From NCBI GenBank assembly GCA_965279595.1, contig OZ257246.1:2542001-2606000 (forward strand): a stretch of DNA of 64,000 nucleotides. The letters are read 5' to 3'. Made by a program: the position numbers and the translations under genes. This document shows, in pieces, positions 35,551 through 43,759 of this stretch. The notes under the pieces were generated by a model that had not been told where the DNA came from, searched no databases, and saw only the letters and a list, made by a program, of their open reading frames with translations. Positions within the stretch are counted from its first letter, which is position 1. Each line of letters opens with the position of its first letter. The stretch comes from CAIKLP01 sp965279595 (lineage in GTDB: Bacteria > Bacteroidota > Bacteroidia > Sphingobacteriales > Sphingobacteriaceae).

Positions 35551-37045
35551 TATTCAATTTCAATTGATCAGCTATTTTGCGATCATTCGATAAACGGGGT
35601 ACTTTATTTTGTCCACCTAATTTTCCTTGTGTTCTCATATAATCTATGAAAGCACCTTTAGTCAATGATTGTATAACTAGCGGTCGTAATATTTTGCCTT
35701 CAATTAAATCAAAATAATAAGTGTTTTTATTTTGAAGATATTGGTCAACTTTCAAACTGAATTTTTGCAAATCATTTGGTGCTTTTACAAATTCTACAAA
35801 CCACTCATGATAAGGTAAACCTCCTTCTGGTGGATTAACTTGTGGAGCTACTGTAAATTCAGCAATTTCCAATCCCTCTTCATTTGCAGCAGTCATCATT
35901 GCATACTCCACCTCTTCTGCAATTACATGCTCACCGAAGGCAGAAATAAAATGTTTGATTCTTCCAGTTACTAAAATCCTATAGGGATCTTTGCTTACAA
36001 ACTTAACAGTATCACCAATGCTATAAGCCCAAAGCCCTGCATTGGTTGATAAAATCAAAGCATAGTTTTTATCTAATTCAATTTCTTTTAAAGAAAGTCT
36101 AGTTGGGTTTGCGCTGAAATATTCATCAACAGGAATAAACTCAAAGAAAATTCCAGCATCAACATTTAATAATAAACCTATTTCAGTTTGGCTATCTTGG
36201 AATGCAATAAATCCTTCAGAAGCTGGGTAAGTTTCAATGGTATCTATTTTCTTGCCAATACTTTTTTCAATTTTCGCTCTATAGGGTTCGAAGTTTACTC
36301 CACCATAAACAAACAAGCTGAAGTTTTTGAAAATATCTTTAATTTCTTTGCCTCCAGATTTCTCTGCAAGCTTATCAAAATACATTTGTACCCATGGTGG
36401 AATACCAGAAATCAATGTCATGTTTTCATTGATAGTTTCATCAACTATAGCTTCCACTTTCTCTTCCCAATCATCAATACAATTAGTTTCCCAACTGGGC
36501 ATTCTATTTTTTTGAAGATATGCAGGAACGTGATGTGCAACTATTCCAGATAAACGGCCTGTTGCAACACCAGCTTTATCAGCTAATTCAGGGCTCCCTT
36601 GCAAAAAAATTAATTTTCCGTCAACAAATTCAGACTTACCCGTTTCATTGATATAACAAAGTAATGCCATCTTTGCAGCATCAATATGATGCGACATAGA
36701 TTCCTTTGAAATTGGAATATATTTCATTCCAGAGGTAGTTCCAGAGGTTTTGCAAAAGTATAATGGTTTATTCGGCCATAATACATTTGACTCCCCAGCT
36801 AATAGTTCTTTGATGTAAGGTTCTTGAAATTCTTCATAATCCCTAACCGGAACTTTCGATTTAAAATCAGAATAACTTTGGATTTCTGAAAAGTGATGAT
36901 CCATTCCAAAGTGAGTAGACTTGGCTGTTTCAACCAATTTATTTAAAATACTTTCTTGCAATTGTACTGCATCAACATTCCATCGCTGTAATTTTTTTAC
37001 AGTATATCGTGCATAAATTTTTGCAAAAAAAGATTTTAGCGCCAT
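35540..37045 (-). CDS. GH3-family acyl-adenylate-forming protein
   Basis: This 501-residue protein belongs to the GH3 auxin-responsive family, an adenylate-forming group. The ATP-binding loop is FCKTSGTTSGMKYIPIS. FVYGGVNFEPYRAKIEKSIG, ETYPASEGFIAFQD and YSIGDTVKFV are the A-loop and substrate-side motifs, and TGRIKHFISAFGEHVIAEEVE starts the mobile C-terminal domain. In plants GH3 enzymes join amino acids to hormone acids. The bacterial substrate is unknown, and I infer only an acyl-activating reaction. It lies between a membrane protein gene and dxr. Confidence 0.85.
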   Translation of the reverse strand: MALKSFFAKIYARYTVKKLQRWNVDAVQLQESILNKLVETAKSTHFGMDHHFSEIQSYSDFKSKVPVRDYEEFQEPYIKELLAGESNVLWPNKPLYFCKTSGTTSGMKYIPISKESMSHHIDAAKMALLCYINETGKSEFVDGKLIFLQGSPELADKAGVATGRLSGIVAHHVPAYLQKNRMPSWETNCIDDWEEKVEAIVDETINENMTLISGIPPWVQMYFDKLAEKSGGKEIKDIFKNFSLFVYGGVNFEPYRAKIEKSIGKKIDTIETYPASEGFIAFQDSQTEIGLLLNVDAGIFFEFIPVDEYFSANPTRLSLKEIELDKNYALILSTNAGLWAYSIGDTVKFVSKDPYRILVTGRIKHFISAFGEHVIAEEVEYAMMTAANEEGLEIAEFTVAPQVNPPEGGLPYHEWFVEFVKAPNDLQKFSLKVDQYLQNKNTYYFDLIEGKILRPLVIQSLTKGAFIDYMRTQGKLGGQNKVPRLSNDRKIADQLKLNNER

Positions 37046-37046
37046 G

Positions 37047-37823
37047 TTAGTAATTAACTTTTTCTACGCTGTTATTGTTTTGACTATCTAAAAACAACAA
37101 TTGCTTATAACACAATACCAGAACTAAAAAGGTCATAGGTATGGTAAATAACAATCCAACAACAAGTAATAACAAACCAATGATATTTAAAATCAACAAA
37201 CATAAAATTATTAACAGTAAAGAACCTAAATGTCCTTTAGTCATTCTGAAGCTGTAAATAATGGCGCTGCTGATTTTCAAGTTTTGATCAATAACCAAAT
37301 AACCTACAAATTGTAATCTTAAGTAAACTATAAATACGGGTAGAAAAACCAATAACATATTCGCCATAAAATAGCCGATTTCAGTATTACTATAATTAGC
37401 TATATTTTTTGGATTTAATGAAAGATCTTGCATCATATTGCTAAAGCTAATATCAATCACATTCAATAAAGTCAACAGTCCTATAGTTAAAAATAAAATA
37501 CCTATTGCTATTACAATAATATAAACTGAAGCTATCATGAATTTACTTAATTCATTGAATTTGGGTTTGATTTCTGCAAATTCCAATTCTCTTCCATTAA
37601 GAACTTGGAACCCTAATTTAATGATTGCAACACTCATGTAAAATTGAATGAACCAATTCAGTAATGTGAATAATAAGAAAGCAACTTTTTGCGATTTTAA
37701 TATAGGTGCGATAGTGCCTGTTATAAATGAAATGATAAACAACAAAAGGAAAAAACCAATTAATACTAAGGCATTCTTTTTGGTAAGTTGAAATGCTTCT
37801 AGGAAAATACTTTTTATTTTCAT
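37047..37823 (-). CDS. polytopic membrane protein, unknown function
   Basis: This 258-residue hydrophobic protein has about six transmembrane segments, including VLIGFFLLLFIISFITG, IVIAIGILFLTIGLLTLL and LLLVVGLLFTIPMTFLVL. The SFRMTKGHLGSLLLI segment, an amphipathic element before the last helices, recalls the membrane domain found with glycerophosphodiester phosphodiesterases, but I would not name it on that alone. It starts 16 bases after the glycosyltransferase and ends one base before GH3, so it is in the same transcript. Confidence 0.6.
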   Translation of the reverse strand: MKIKSIFLEAFQLTKKNALVLIGFFLLLFIISFITGTIAPILKSQKVAFLLFTLLNWFIQFYMSVAIIKLGFQVLNGRELEFAEIKPKFNELSKFMIASVYIIVIAIGILFLTIGLLTLLNVIDISFSNMMQDLSLNPKNIANYSNTEIGYFMANMLLVFLPVFIVYLRLQFVGYLVIDQNLKISSAIIYSFRMTKGHLGSLLLIILCLLILNIIGLLLLVVGLLFTIPMTFLVLVLCYKQLLFLDSQNNNSVEKVNY

Positions 37824-37839
37824 TGTGTTGTTTTAAATT

Positions 37840-39111
37840 TTAAGAATGAATAATTGCTTTGGCATAATTCTCCCAACTCAAATGCTTCGCTGTTTCTGCT
37901 ACATTTTTTCTATCAATAGGAGAATCAAATATATGGATCATTTCATTTGCCATTGATTCTATATTTCTGTCTTCAGCTAAATAGCCATTGTAACCATGCT
38001 TAATGGTTTCAGGGAAATGCCCAACTTTAGTGGCTAATACAGGTAATTCGAAATTATAAGAAATTGATTCTACGCCAGAAGGTGTTGCGGTTAAATAGTA
38101 TAACAATATGGCATCACTAATTTGGAAATATTCATGTACTTTTTCATTGGGTACAAATTCATTTATTACTGTAACCCTATCTTCTAAATTATATTTTTGA
38201 ATCAATTCCAATGGACGATAATTTTGTTCATTATCAGAATTTTTTAAGAAAATAGATTTTGCAGTTTTAAATAAAGAGTTTTTGATTTTTGTACTCCATT
38301 TTGATTGGTCAAGTGTTTGCCAAAATGATTCACCAACAATTAACAATGAAATATCTTTTCTTTTTTGAGCTACTAAATGAAAAGCTTCAATCACTTGATG
38401 TAAGCCTTTATATTTTCTGATGAATCCAAAAAACAATAATACATTCGGTGCTAAATTTAATTCTCGTTTTTTAGCTTCAATATCGAAATTAGCTTGCGGA
38501 GCAAACATATCATAAATAGGGTGATACAATTTAATTACAGTTTGTGAATGGTCTGTAGCCCTTTGCCCTGTTTCATTTACGGTATAACTTGATGCAGGAA
38601 ATGTTTCTTTTAATTCATCAACTGTTTTATAAGCATGGGCAAGGTAAGTATCACAAACTTTTAATCCATATTTCGTAAATGTACGGTCAATGGAGCTTGC
38701 TTCTTTTTGTATGACTAAATGAAGATCAAAAATCACTTCTATTTTACTTTTCTTTTTTATTCGTCGAGCAATGTAACCCATGGGTAAACCTTGAATTGCA
38801 ATAGCCCATTGAAAAATCACTTTACTTGGATTTAATTGAATGATTAAATCAGCCGTTTCTTTCCAAGAAATTGGATTGTTATAATTAGTTATATAGGTAA
38901 TTTTGATATTGGTTCCAGCCAATTGATCAGCTTTACTGCTTCTATCAATAAAATCACGTGGAATAATAGCAGGGTATTGCTGAGTCCATGAAACAATATG
39001 TACTTCATGACCTAATTTATCTAAGGCTTTAGCTAAAGAAGTATTATAATTAGCAATGCCTCCTTTAAATTGTGGACCAGGTCCAAAAAGTACAATTTTT
39101 TCTGACTTCAT
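37840..39111 (-). CDS. glycosyltransferase family 4
   Basis: This 423-residue GT-B-type glycosyltransferase has an N-terminal acceptor domain that begins IVLFGPGPQFKGGIANYNTSLAKAL. The C-terminal donor domain includes VLLFFGFIRKYKGLHQVIEAF and the E-x7-E-like region PSGVESISYNFELPVLAT, where the two glutamates contact the nucleotide sugar. It lacks a signal peptide, so it acts in the cytoplasm. With the adjacent epimerase and family 2 transferase it forms a small surface-glycan or glycolipid gene set. The sugar donor is unknown. Confidence 0.88.
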   Translation of the reverse strand: MKSEKIVLFGPGPQFKGGIANYNTSLAKALDKLGHEVHIVSWTQQYPAIIPRDFIDRSSKADQLAGTNIKITYITNYNNPISWKETADLIIQLNPSKVIFQWAIAIQGLPMGYIARRIKKKSKIEVIFDLHLVIQKEASSIDRTFTKYGLKVCDTYLAHAYKTVDELKETFPASSYTVNETGQRATDHSQTVIKLYHPIYDMFAPQANFDIEAKKRELNLAPNVLLFFGFIRKYKGLHQVIEAFHLVAQKRKDISLLIVGESFWQTLDQSKWSTKIKNSLFKTAKSIFLKNSDNEQNYRPLELIQKYNLEDRVTVINEFVPNEKVHEYFQISDAILLYYLTATPSGVESISYNFELPVLATKVGHFPETIKHGYNGYLAEDRNIESMANEMIHIFDSPIDRKNVAETAKHLSWENYAKAIIHS

Positions 39112-39137
39112 AAAAAGGAAAAATTATTTTGAAAATA

Positions 39138-40178
39138 TTATTTAGAAATATTTTCTACTGCTTTATCATATACTCTGCGTAATCCTTCTTCCAATGAAAT
39201 TTTTGGTTTCCATCCATATTTTTCAGAAACGAAAGTCATATCTGAATGACGAGCATGTACGCCAACTGGCTTATCTAATAAGGGTTTGATGGTTGGTTTA
39301 TAATTTGCAAAACTTGCGAAAACATCAATTATTTCTAAGAAAGAATACAATCTTCCTGCACCAATATTAATTGCAGATCCATCTGTAATATTATCCATTG
39401 CTAAAAATATAGCATCAATACAATCGTCGATGTGAACAAAATCTCTTCCTTGTTTTCCTGAACCCCAAACTTCGAATGGGTCTTCTTTTTTAGCTGCACG
39501 TAAAGCAATTGCAGGAATTGGATAAGTTAAATCTTGATCTTCTCCATAACCAGAAAATGGGCGCACACAGGCAACTGAAATGCCATAATATTGTGCAGCA
39601 ATTCTAGCCAAATATTCACCTGTTAATTTAGACCAACCATAGGTCATATCAGGCTTACCTAAATTATGATCAAAATCAATATCAGTTTCTTTCAGAGCTA
39701 CAAAATCAGTATCGGATTGCAGATCGATTGGATATGCCGCTGATGAACTTGGATACATTACACGTGCTGGCTTATGGTTGCAAACCCAATAAAAGAATTC
39801 AGCATCAATCGCTAAATCAATAGCCACCATCATAGGGTCACCATCAATTTTTGCTCTTCCACCAACAATTGCAGCAAAATGAAATACATCAGTAAATTTT
39901 TCAAAATCAAAACCATATTCTTTCTGAATATACTTTTGATCTTCAGTCATTTTATTCAATAGTTTTCTGAAATCTCCTTCATAAAAAAACACTCTACCAT
40001 TTTCAAAAACTGATAAATCTTTATTGTTTTCCGATTGATTTTTCAACCATTTATTTGGATGTATTCCTGTTGATAAATTATCAACTATGATAATTCGATC
40101 TTGATTATCTTTTAAAATTCTTTTAACTAAATTTCTTCCCACAAACCCGCAGGCTCCCGATACTAAATGATATTTCAT
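39138..40178 (-). CDS. NAD-dependent sugar epimerase/dehydratase (extended SDR)
   Basis: This 346-residue enzyme has the Rossmann motif GACGFVGRNL near the N-terminus and the catalytic Tyr-Lys pair in YGWSKLTGEYLA, preceded by YPSSSAAYP (the Ser/Thr site). VDNLSTG sits at the end of the second strand, which is usual for NDP-sugar epimerases and GDP-mannose-type enzymes. FVHIDDCIDAI is the substrate-binding lobe. The exact nucleotide sugar cannot be deduced. It lies between two glycosyltransferases in the same operon. Confidence 0.88.
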   Translation of the reverse strand: MKYHLVSGACGFVGRNLVKRILKDNQDRIIIVDNLSTGIHPNKWLKNQSENNKDLSVFENGRVFFYEGDFRKLLNKMTEDQKYIQKEYGFDFEKFTDVFHFAAIVGGRAKIDGDPMMVAIDLAIDAEFFYWVCNHKPARVMYPSSSAAYPIDLQSDTDFVALKETDIDFDHNLGKPDMTYGWSKLTGEYLARIAAQYYGISVACVRPFSGYGEDQDLTYPIPAIALRAAKKEDPFEVWGSGKQGRDFVHIDDCIDAIFLAMDNITDGSAINIGAGRLYSFLEIIDVFASFANYKPTIKPLLDKPVGVHARHSDMTFVSEKYGWKPKISLEEGLRRVYDKAVENISK

Positions 40179-40198
40179 TCTAATTTTTATTAATTATA

Positions 40199-41152
40199 TT
40201 ATATATTTTTTTCTATTTGATAATTATTTCTATCGTGTGTACTTCTTCCTACCATCTCAGCAATGAACCCAGTTAGAAAAAGTTGAACTCCAATAATGGT
40301 CATCACTAATGCGATATAAAACAAAGGTTGAGCAGTTACATCTCTTGTAATACGATGGCCTTCATATATTGCATACAATTTATCGGCAATTATATATACG
40401 GTTATTAGAAAACCTGTAAAGAAAGAAAGCACACCGATGGTACCGAAAAAATGCATTGGTTTTTTTTGAAATTTCCCAACAAAAAAGATCGAGAGCAAAT
40501 CTAAAAATCCATTAACAAAACGATTCAGACCAAATTTAGTTACGCCATATTTCCTAGCTCTGTGTTCAACTGGCTGTTCTTCAATTTTAGTAAACCCAGC
40601 CCATTTAGCGATTACAGGAATATATCTGTGCATTTCACCATACACCTCAATGTTTTTCACTACCTCACTTCTATAAGCTTTTAAACCACAATTAAAATCA
40701 TGCAGGTTATTGATACCCGACATTTTTCTTGTTGCCCAATTAAATAATTTTGTAGGAATGGTTTTTGAAATTGGATCATACCTCTTCTTCTTCCAACCCG
40801 AAATGATATCTAATTTTTCAGCTTTGATTCGATTGAATAATAATGGAATTTCATCAGGACTATCTTGCAAATCAGCATCCATGGTGATGATCACATCGCC
40901 TCGAGTAGCTTCAAATCCTACATTTAATGCAGCAGATTTTCCATAATTTCTACGAAACTTAATTCCGATAACATTTGGGTTTCTGCTTTTCAATTCTTCA
41001 ATTACTGCCCATGAATTATCTTTACTTCCATCGTCAATAAACATCAACTCATAAGTATATTGATTGGCGTTCATCACACGAACTATCCAATCATGCAATT
41101 CTGGCAATGACTCGTCTTCATTAAATAAAGGGATGACTATTGAAATATCCAT
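40199..41152 (-). CDS. glycosyltransferase family 2, polyprenyl-phosphate glycosyltransferase type
   Basis: From the ATG at 41152 the protein has 317 residues; an upstream TTG would add six residues and is unlikely. The GT-A domain starts ISIVIPLFNEDESL, with DDGSKDNSW for nucleotide binding, DADLQDSPDEIP as the metal-binding D-x-D region, and FNCGLKAYR. Two C-terminal transmembrane helices (FFGTIGVLSFFTGFLIT, LFYIALVMTIIGVQLFLTG) place it in the GtrB/DPM-like group that transfers sugars to undecaprenyl phosphate. It starts 7 bases after the DUF4199 gene. Confidence 0.88.
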   Translation of the reverse strand: MDISIVIPLFNEDESLPELHDWIVRVMNANQYTYELMFIDDGSKDNSWAVIEELKSRNPNVIGIKFRRNYGKSAALNVGFEATRGDVIITMDADLQDSPDEIPLLFNRIKAEKLDIISGWKKKRYDPISKTIPTKLFNWATRKMSGINNLHDFNCGLKAYRSEVVKNIEVYGEMHRYIPVIAKWAGFTKIEEQPVEHRARKYGVTKFGLNRFVNGFLDLLSIFFVGKFQKKPMHFFGTIGVLSFFTGFLITVYIIADKLYAIYEGHRITRDVTAQPLFYIALVMTIIGVQLFLTGFIAEMVGRSTHDRNNYQIEKNI

Positions 41153-41159
41153 TAATAAA

Positions 41160-41708
41160 TTATTGTTCAAATACTGGTCTATTTTTTTTCATGATTGCGG
41201 CAATTATAAATGCCAATACAAATCCAAATGCAGAAGATGCAAGGAAATTAATCATTGTTTTTCCAAGGGTAACTGAATAATCTTTTTCGTTTAACTTTTC
41301 TAAAGTTTTAGAAATATCATCTTCAGATGCTCCGAATTTTTGCATCATTGCAATGGTATTTTCTTGTACTGTGTCTTTAATAAGAATTGGCAAATTAGCA
41401 TCAATATAATTCATCAATACATAACCAAATAACACAGAGATTAAAGCACCAATAGCGAATGTAAAGAAACCTGTAAAGAGTGCTTCGGATAAACTAATAA
41501 ATCCTTCTTGAGATTTTCTGAATTCTTTAACAGCCATTACCATAATTGCTATGATAAAGATTAAGCTAAAACTAGTCCATAAAATGCTAGCCATTAATTT
41601 TGCATCAATTACATATAATAAAATGGTATATGCGATTGAAACTAAACCTGAAGTTAAGCCCCATTTCATGGCAATACTTCTAAATTGTGATACTGCTTGT
41701 TTTTCCAT
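41160..41708 (-). CDS. DUF4199 membrane protein
   Basis: This 182-residue protein has four predicted transmembrane helices: near residues 14-30, 35-55, 75-100 and 152-172. The KEFRKSQEGFISLSEALFTGFF motif, quoted as KEFRKSQEGF then LSEALFTGFF, after the second helix is the recognisable DUF4199 signature. A long extracytoplasmic loop between helices three and four carries most of the charged residues. Function is unknown. It belongs to the leftward operon and precedes a family 2 glycosyltransferase, a pairing I associate with Bacteroidota. Confidence 0.8.
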   Translation of the reverse strand: MEKQAVSQFRSIAMKWGLTSGLVSIAYTILLYVIDAKLMASILWTSFSLIFIIAIMVMAVKEFRKSQEGFISLSEALFTGFFTFAIGALISVLFGYVLMNYIDANLPILIKDTVQENTIAMMQKFGASEDDISKTLEKLNEKDYSVTLGKTMINFLASSAFGFVLAFIIAAIMKKNRPVFEQ

Positions 41709-41713
41709 AATTA

Positions 41714-42442
41714 TTATAAAATAGTGGTTAAAAAAGATTTATTAAAACGATCTAATCCATGATAAAAAGCATACAGAGAAGCTAGTTTAGCTGCATCTTC
41801 TGATTTATTATTGCTGAAATGAGTATAATCATTAAACTCTTGTTCGTTGTAAGAAGTATTTGAAAAGAAAGAGACTATGGTATAGAAATCTTCCTTTATT
41901 TCTGAATCAGCAGCAATGCTATTTTGTACTCTAGCAATTTCTTCATATTCAGCTTCAATTAAAATTTGATTGGCAATGATGTCTTCATAAATAGCATGTT
42001 CATCTTGAAATTCATCATCTTCAACCAATAAAAACTCTTTTAAATAATCATCCAATTCAGGATCAATTTCTTCCTCTTTACATTCCTTTAAGTAAAGTAA
42101 TAAGTTCAATAATTCTGTACCTCTATCTAATGTTTTATCTTCAATTGCTTCCCACTCAGGTGAGTCAAGGTAATCTTCTTCCAATTGTAAGGCATCTGAT
42201 GCAAAGAAATTAATCATTAATAAATCGAATAAATATTCTCTGATTGAATCAAAATGAGGATAATTATCAATGCAATTGTCCAACAATTTTACCTTTTCTA
42301 GAAATTCAGCTTTAGTTTCAAACACATTTTGCATTTCATGAAAACAGCTTTTTACTTCTGAATTATTCTTTTGTCCTTCCTGATTACCTCTTTCAAAACC
42401 TGCAAATGCTGCAGTTAATGCATCCTTTATTGAATTATCCAT
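41714..42442 (-). CDS. acidic cytoplasmic protein, unknown function
   Basis: This 242-residue protein is strongly acidic, with many Glu/Asp clusters (for example KECKEEEIDPELDDYL and LLVEDDEFQDEH). It has no signal peptide or transmembrane segment and looks largely helical. I do not recognise the family. Its ATG follows the stop of the dihydroorotase-like gene with no spacing and it ends 5 bases before DUF4199, so it is firmly inside the operon and likely expressed. Confidence 0.7.
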   Translation of the reverse strand: MDNSIKDALTAAFAGFERGNQEGQKNNSEVKSCFHEMQNVFETKAEFLEKVKLLDNCIDNYPHFDSIREYLFDLLMINFFASDALQLEEDYLDSPEWEAIEDKTLDRGTELLNLLLYLKECKEEEIDPELDDYLKEFLLVEDDEFQDEHAIYEDIIANQILIEAEYEEIARVQNSIAADSEIKEDFYTIVSFFSNTSYNEQEFNDYTHFSNNKSEDAAKLASLYAFYHGLDRFNKSFLTTIL

Positions 42443-43708
42443 TTAGTATATGATTACTTGAGCATTATTTACAATTCCTTTTACTTTGCCTTTTAATTTT
42501 GTTCCTATTAAAGGCGTATTTTTTGATTTAGAAGCAATGTCATTTGCTTTCAATTCCCATTCTTCTTTTTCATTGAATAAAGTTAATGAGGCAATCTCTC
42601 CTACTTCAACTTTAATGGGTTCCATCTTTAATATTTTTCTTGGTAACAAGCTAAATTTACTTACAATATCTTCTATTGTCATTTGCTTTTCCAAAGCCAT
42701 ACAACTCAATGAGAATGCTGTCTGCAGGCCTATCATTCCATACCCTGCAGTTTCAAATTCTACTTGTTTAAATTCAATTTCTTCGGGTGTATGTTGTGAA
42801 ACAATGGCATCTATGGTTCCATCTTTTAAACCTGATCTCAATGCTTTAACATCTTCTTTAGTTCTTAAAGGAGGTTTAATTTTATAATTACTGTCGAATT
42901 CCATTAAAGCAGTATCATCAAAATAAATATTGTTAACACTTACATCCGCGGTAATTTTTAATCCCTTCTTTTTGGCTGCCTTAATTAATTCTACAGATTT
43001 GGCTGTGCTGATACATGAAAAATGCAGATTGGCATTTTGGTATTCAGCTAAAAAAATATCTCTTGAAACATTTAACTCTTCCGCTAAGGATGGAATACCT
43101 TTCATTCCTAAAAGTGTACTCATTTCGCTTTCATTTATTTTTGCATTTTGAGATAAGTTTTTATCATCTGCATTGCTGAAAAGTATAGAGTCAATTCCTT
43201 TAGCATAAAGAATTGCTCGAGACATTAAACCTGCATCCTGTATGGGTCTGTTGCCGTCACTGAAAGCTACAGCGCCCGCTGATTTCATATCAAACATTTC
43301 AGAAATGTCTTTCCCATCACGGTTTGCTGTTATGCTACCTACAGGAAGTAAATTTACAATGTGTTGTGAGCTTTTATTTTTTAGATATTCTATTTCTGAT
43401 TTGCTTTTGATAGCTGGATTGGTGTTGGGCATTAAAGCTACCGCTACAAAACCGCCTTTGGCTGCGGCATTTAATCCTGAATTGATATCTTCTTTAGTTT
43501 CAAAACCAGGATCACAAAAGTTGACGTTTAAATCTACCCAGCCTGGTGAAACAGACCAAGATTTACAATCTATCACCTTTGCTCCAGCAGCTGTGATGCT
43601 TTTATTAATTTGAACTATCTGATCATTCTGAATTAAGATGTCCACCACTTTTTGATTAAAAGATGACTGACTATCTATCACTTTAACAGCTTTCAAAATT
43701 ATTTTCAT
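42443..43708 (-). CDS. dihydroorotase homologue lacking metal ligands (probable non-catalytic paralogue)
   Basis: This 421-residue protein has the amidohydrolase fold of class I dihydroorotase: PGWVDLN, DPGFETKEDI, GGFVAVALMPNTNPAI and KIKPPLRTKEDVKALRSGL are all in register. The metal site is gone. The H-x-H after the first strand reads NVN (61-63). The His of the HxxHxS-type strand is Cys232, the next His position reads VNN near 260, and the Asp of the S-D-H-x-P motif is Gln305 (SQHTP). True dihydroorotases need these residues. In other bacteria such inactive paralogues serve a structural role with aspartate transcarbamoylase; here that is an inference. A functional pyrC should lie elsewhere. 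Confidence 0.8.
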   Translation of the reverse strand: MKIILKAVKVIDSQSSFNQKVVDILIQNDQIVQINKSITAAGAKVIDCKSWSVSPGWVDLNVNFCDPGFETKEDINSGLNAAAKGGFVAVALMPNTNPAIKSKSEIEYLKNKSSQHIVNLLPVGSITANRDGKDISEMFDMKSAGAVAFSDGNRPIQDAGLMSRAILYAKGIDSILFSNADDKNLSQNAKINESEMSTLLGMKGIPSLAEELNVSRDIFLAEYQNANLHFSCISTAKSVELIKAAKKKGLKITADVSVNNIYFDDTALMEFDSNYKIKPPLRTKEDVKALRSGLKDGTIDAIVSQHTPEEIEFKQVEFETAGYGMIGLQTAFSLSCMALEKQMTIEDIVSKFSLLPRKILKMEPIKVEVGEIASLTLFNEKEEWELKANDIASKSKNTPLIGTKLKGKVKGIVNNAQVIIY

Positions 43709-43759
43709 AGTTCTACTCTTTCTTTTTCCAATTTTAAGAGAATCAGCTTTCCCAATTTT

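Noticed and set aside
36188..36553. 121-codon plus-strand frame inside GH3
   Set aside because: Antisense to a well-supported GH3 coding region, no independent evidence.
42486..42887. 133-codon plus-strand frame inside the dihydroorotase-like gene
   Set aside because: Antisense shadow of a gene whose protein shows clear fold-level conservation.
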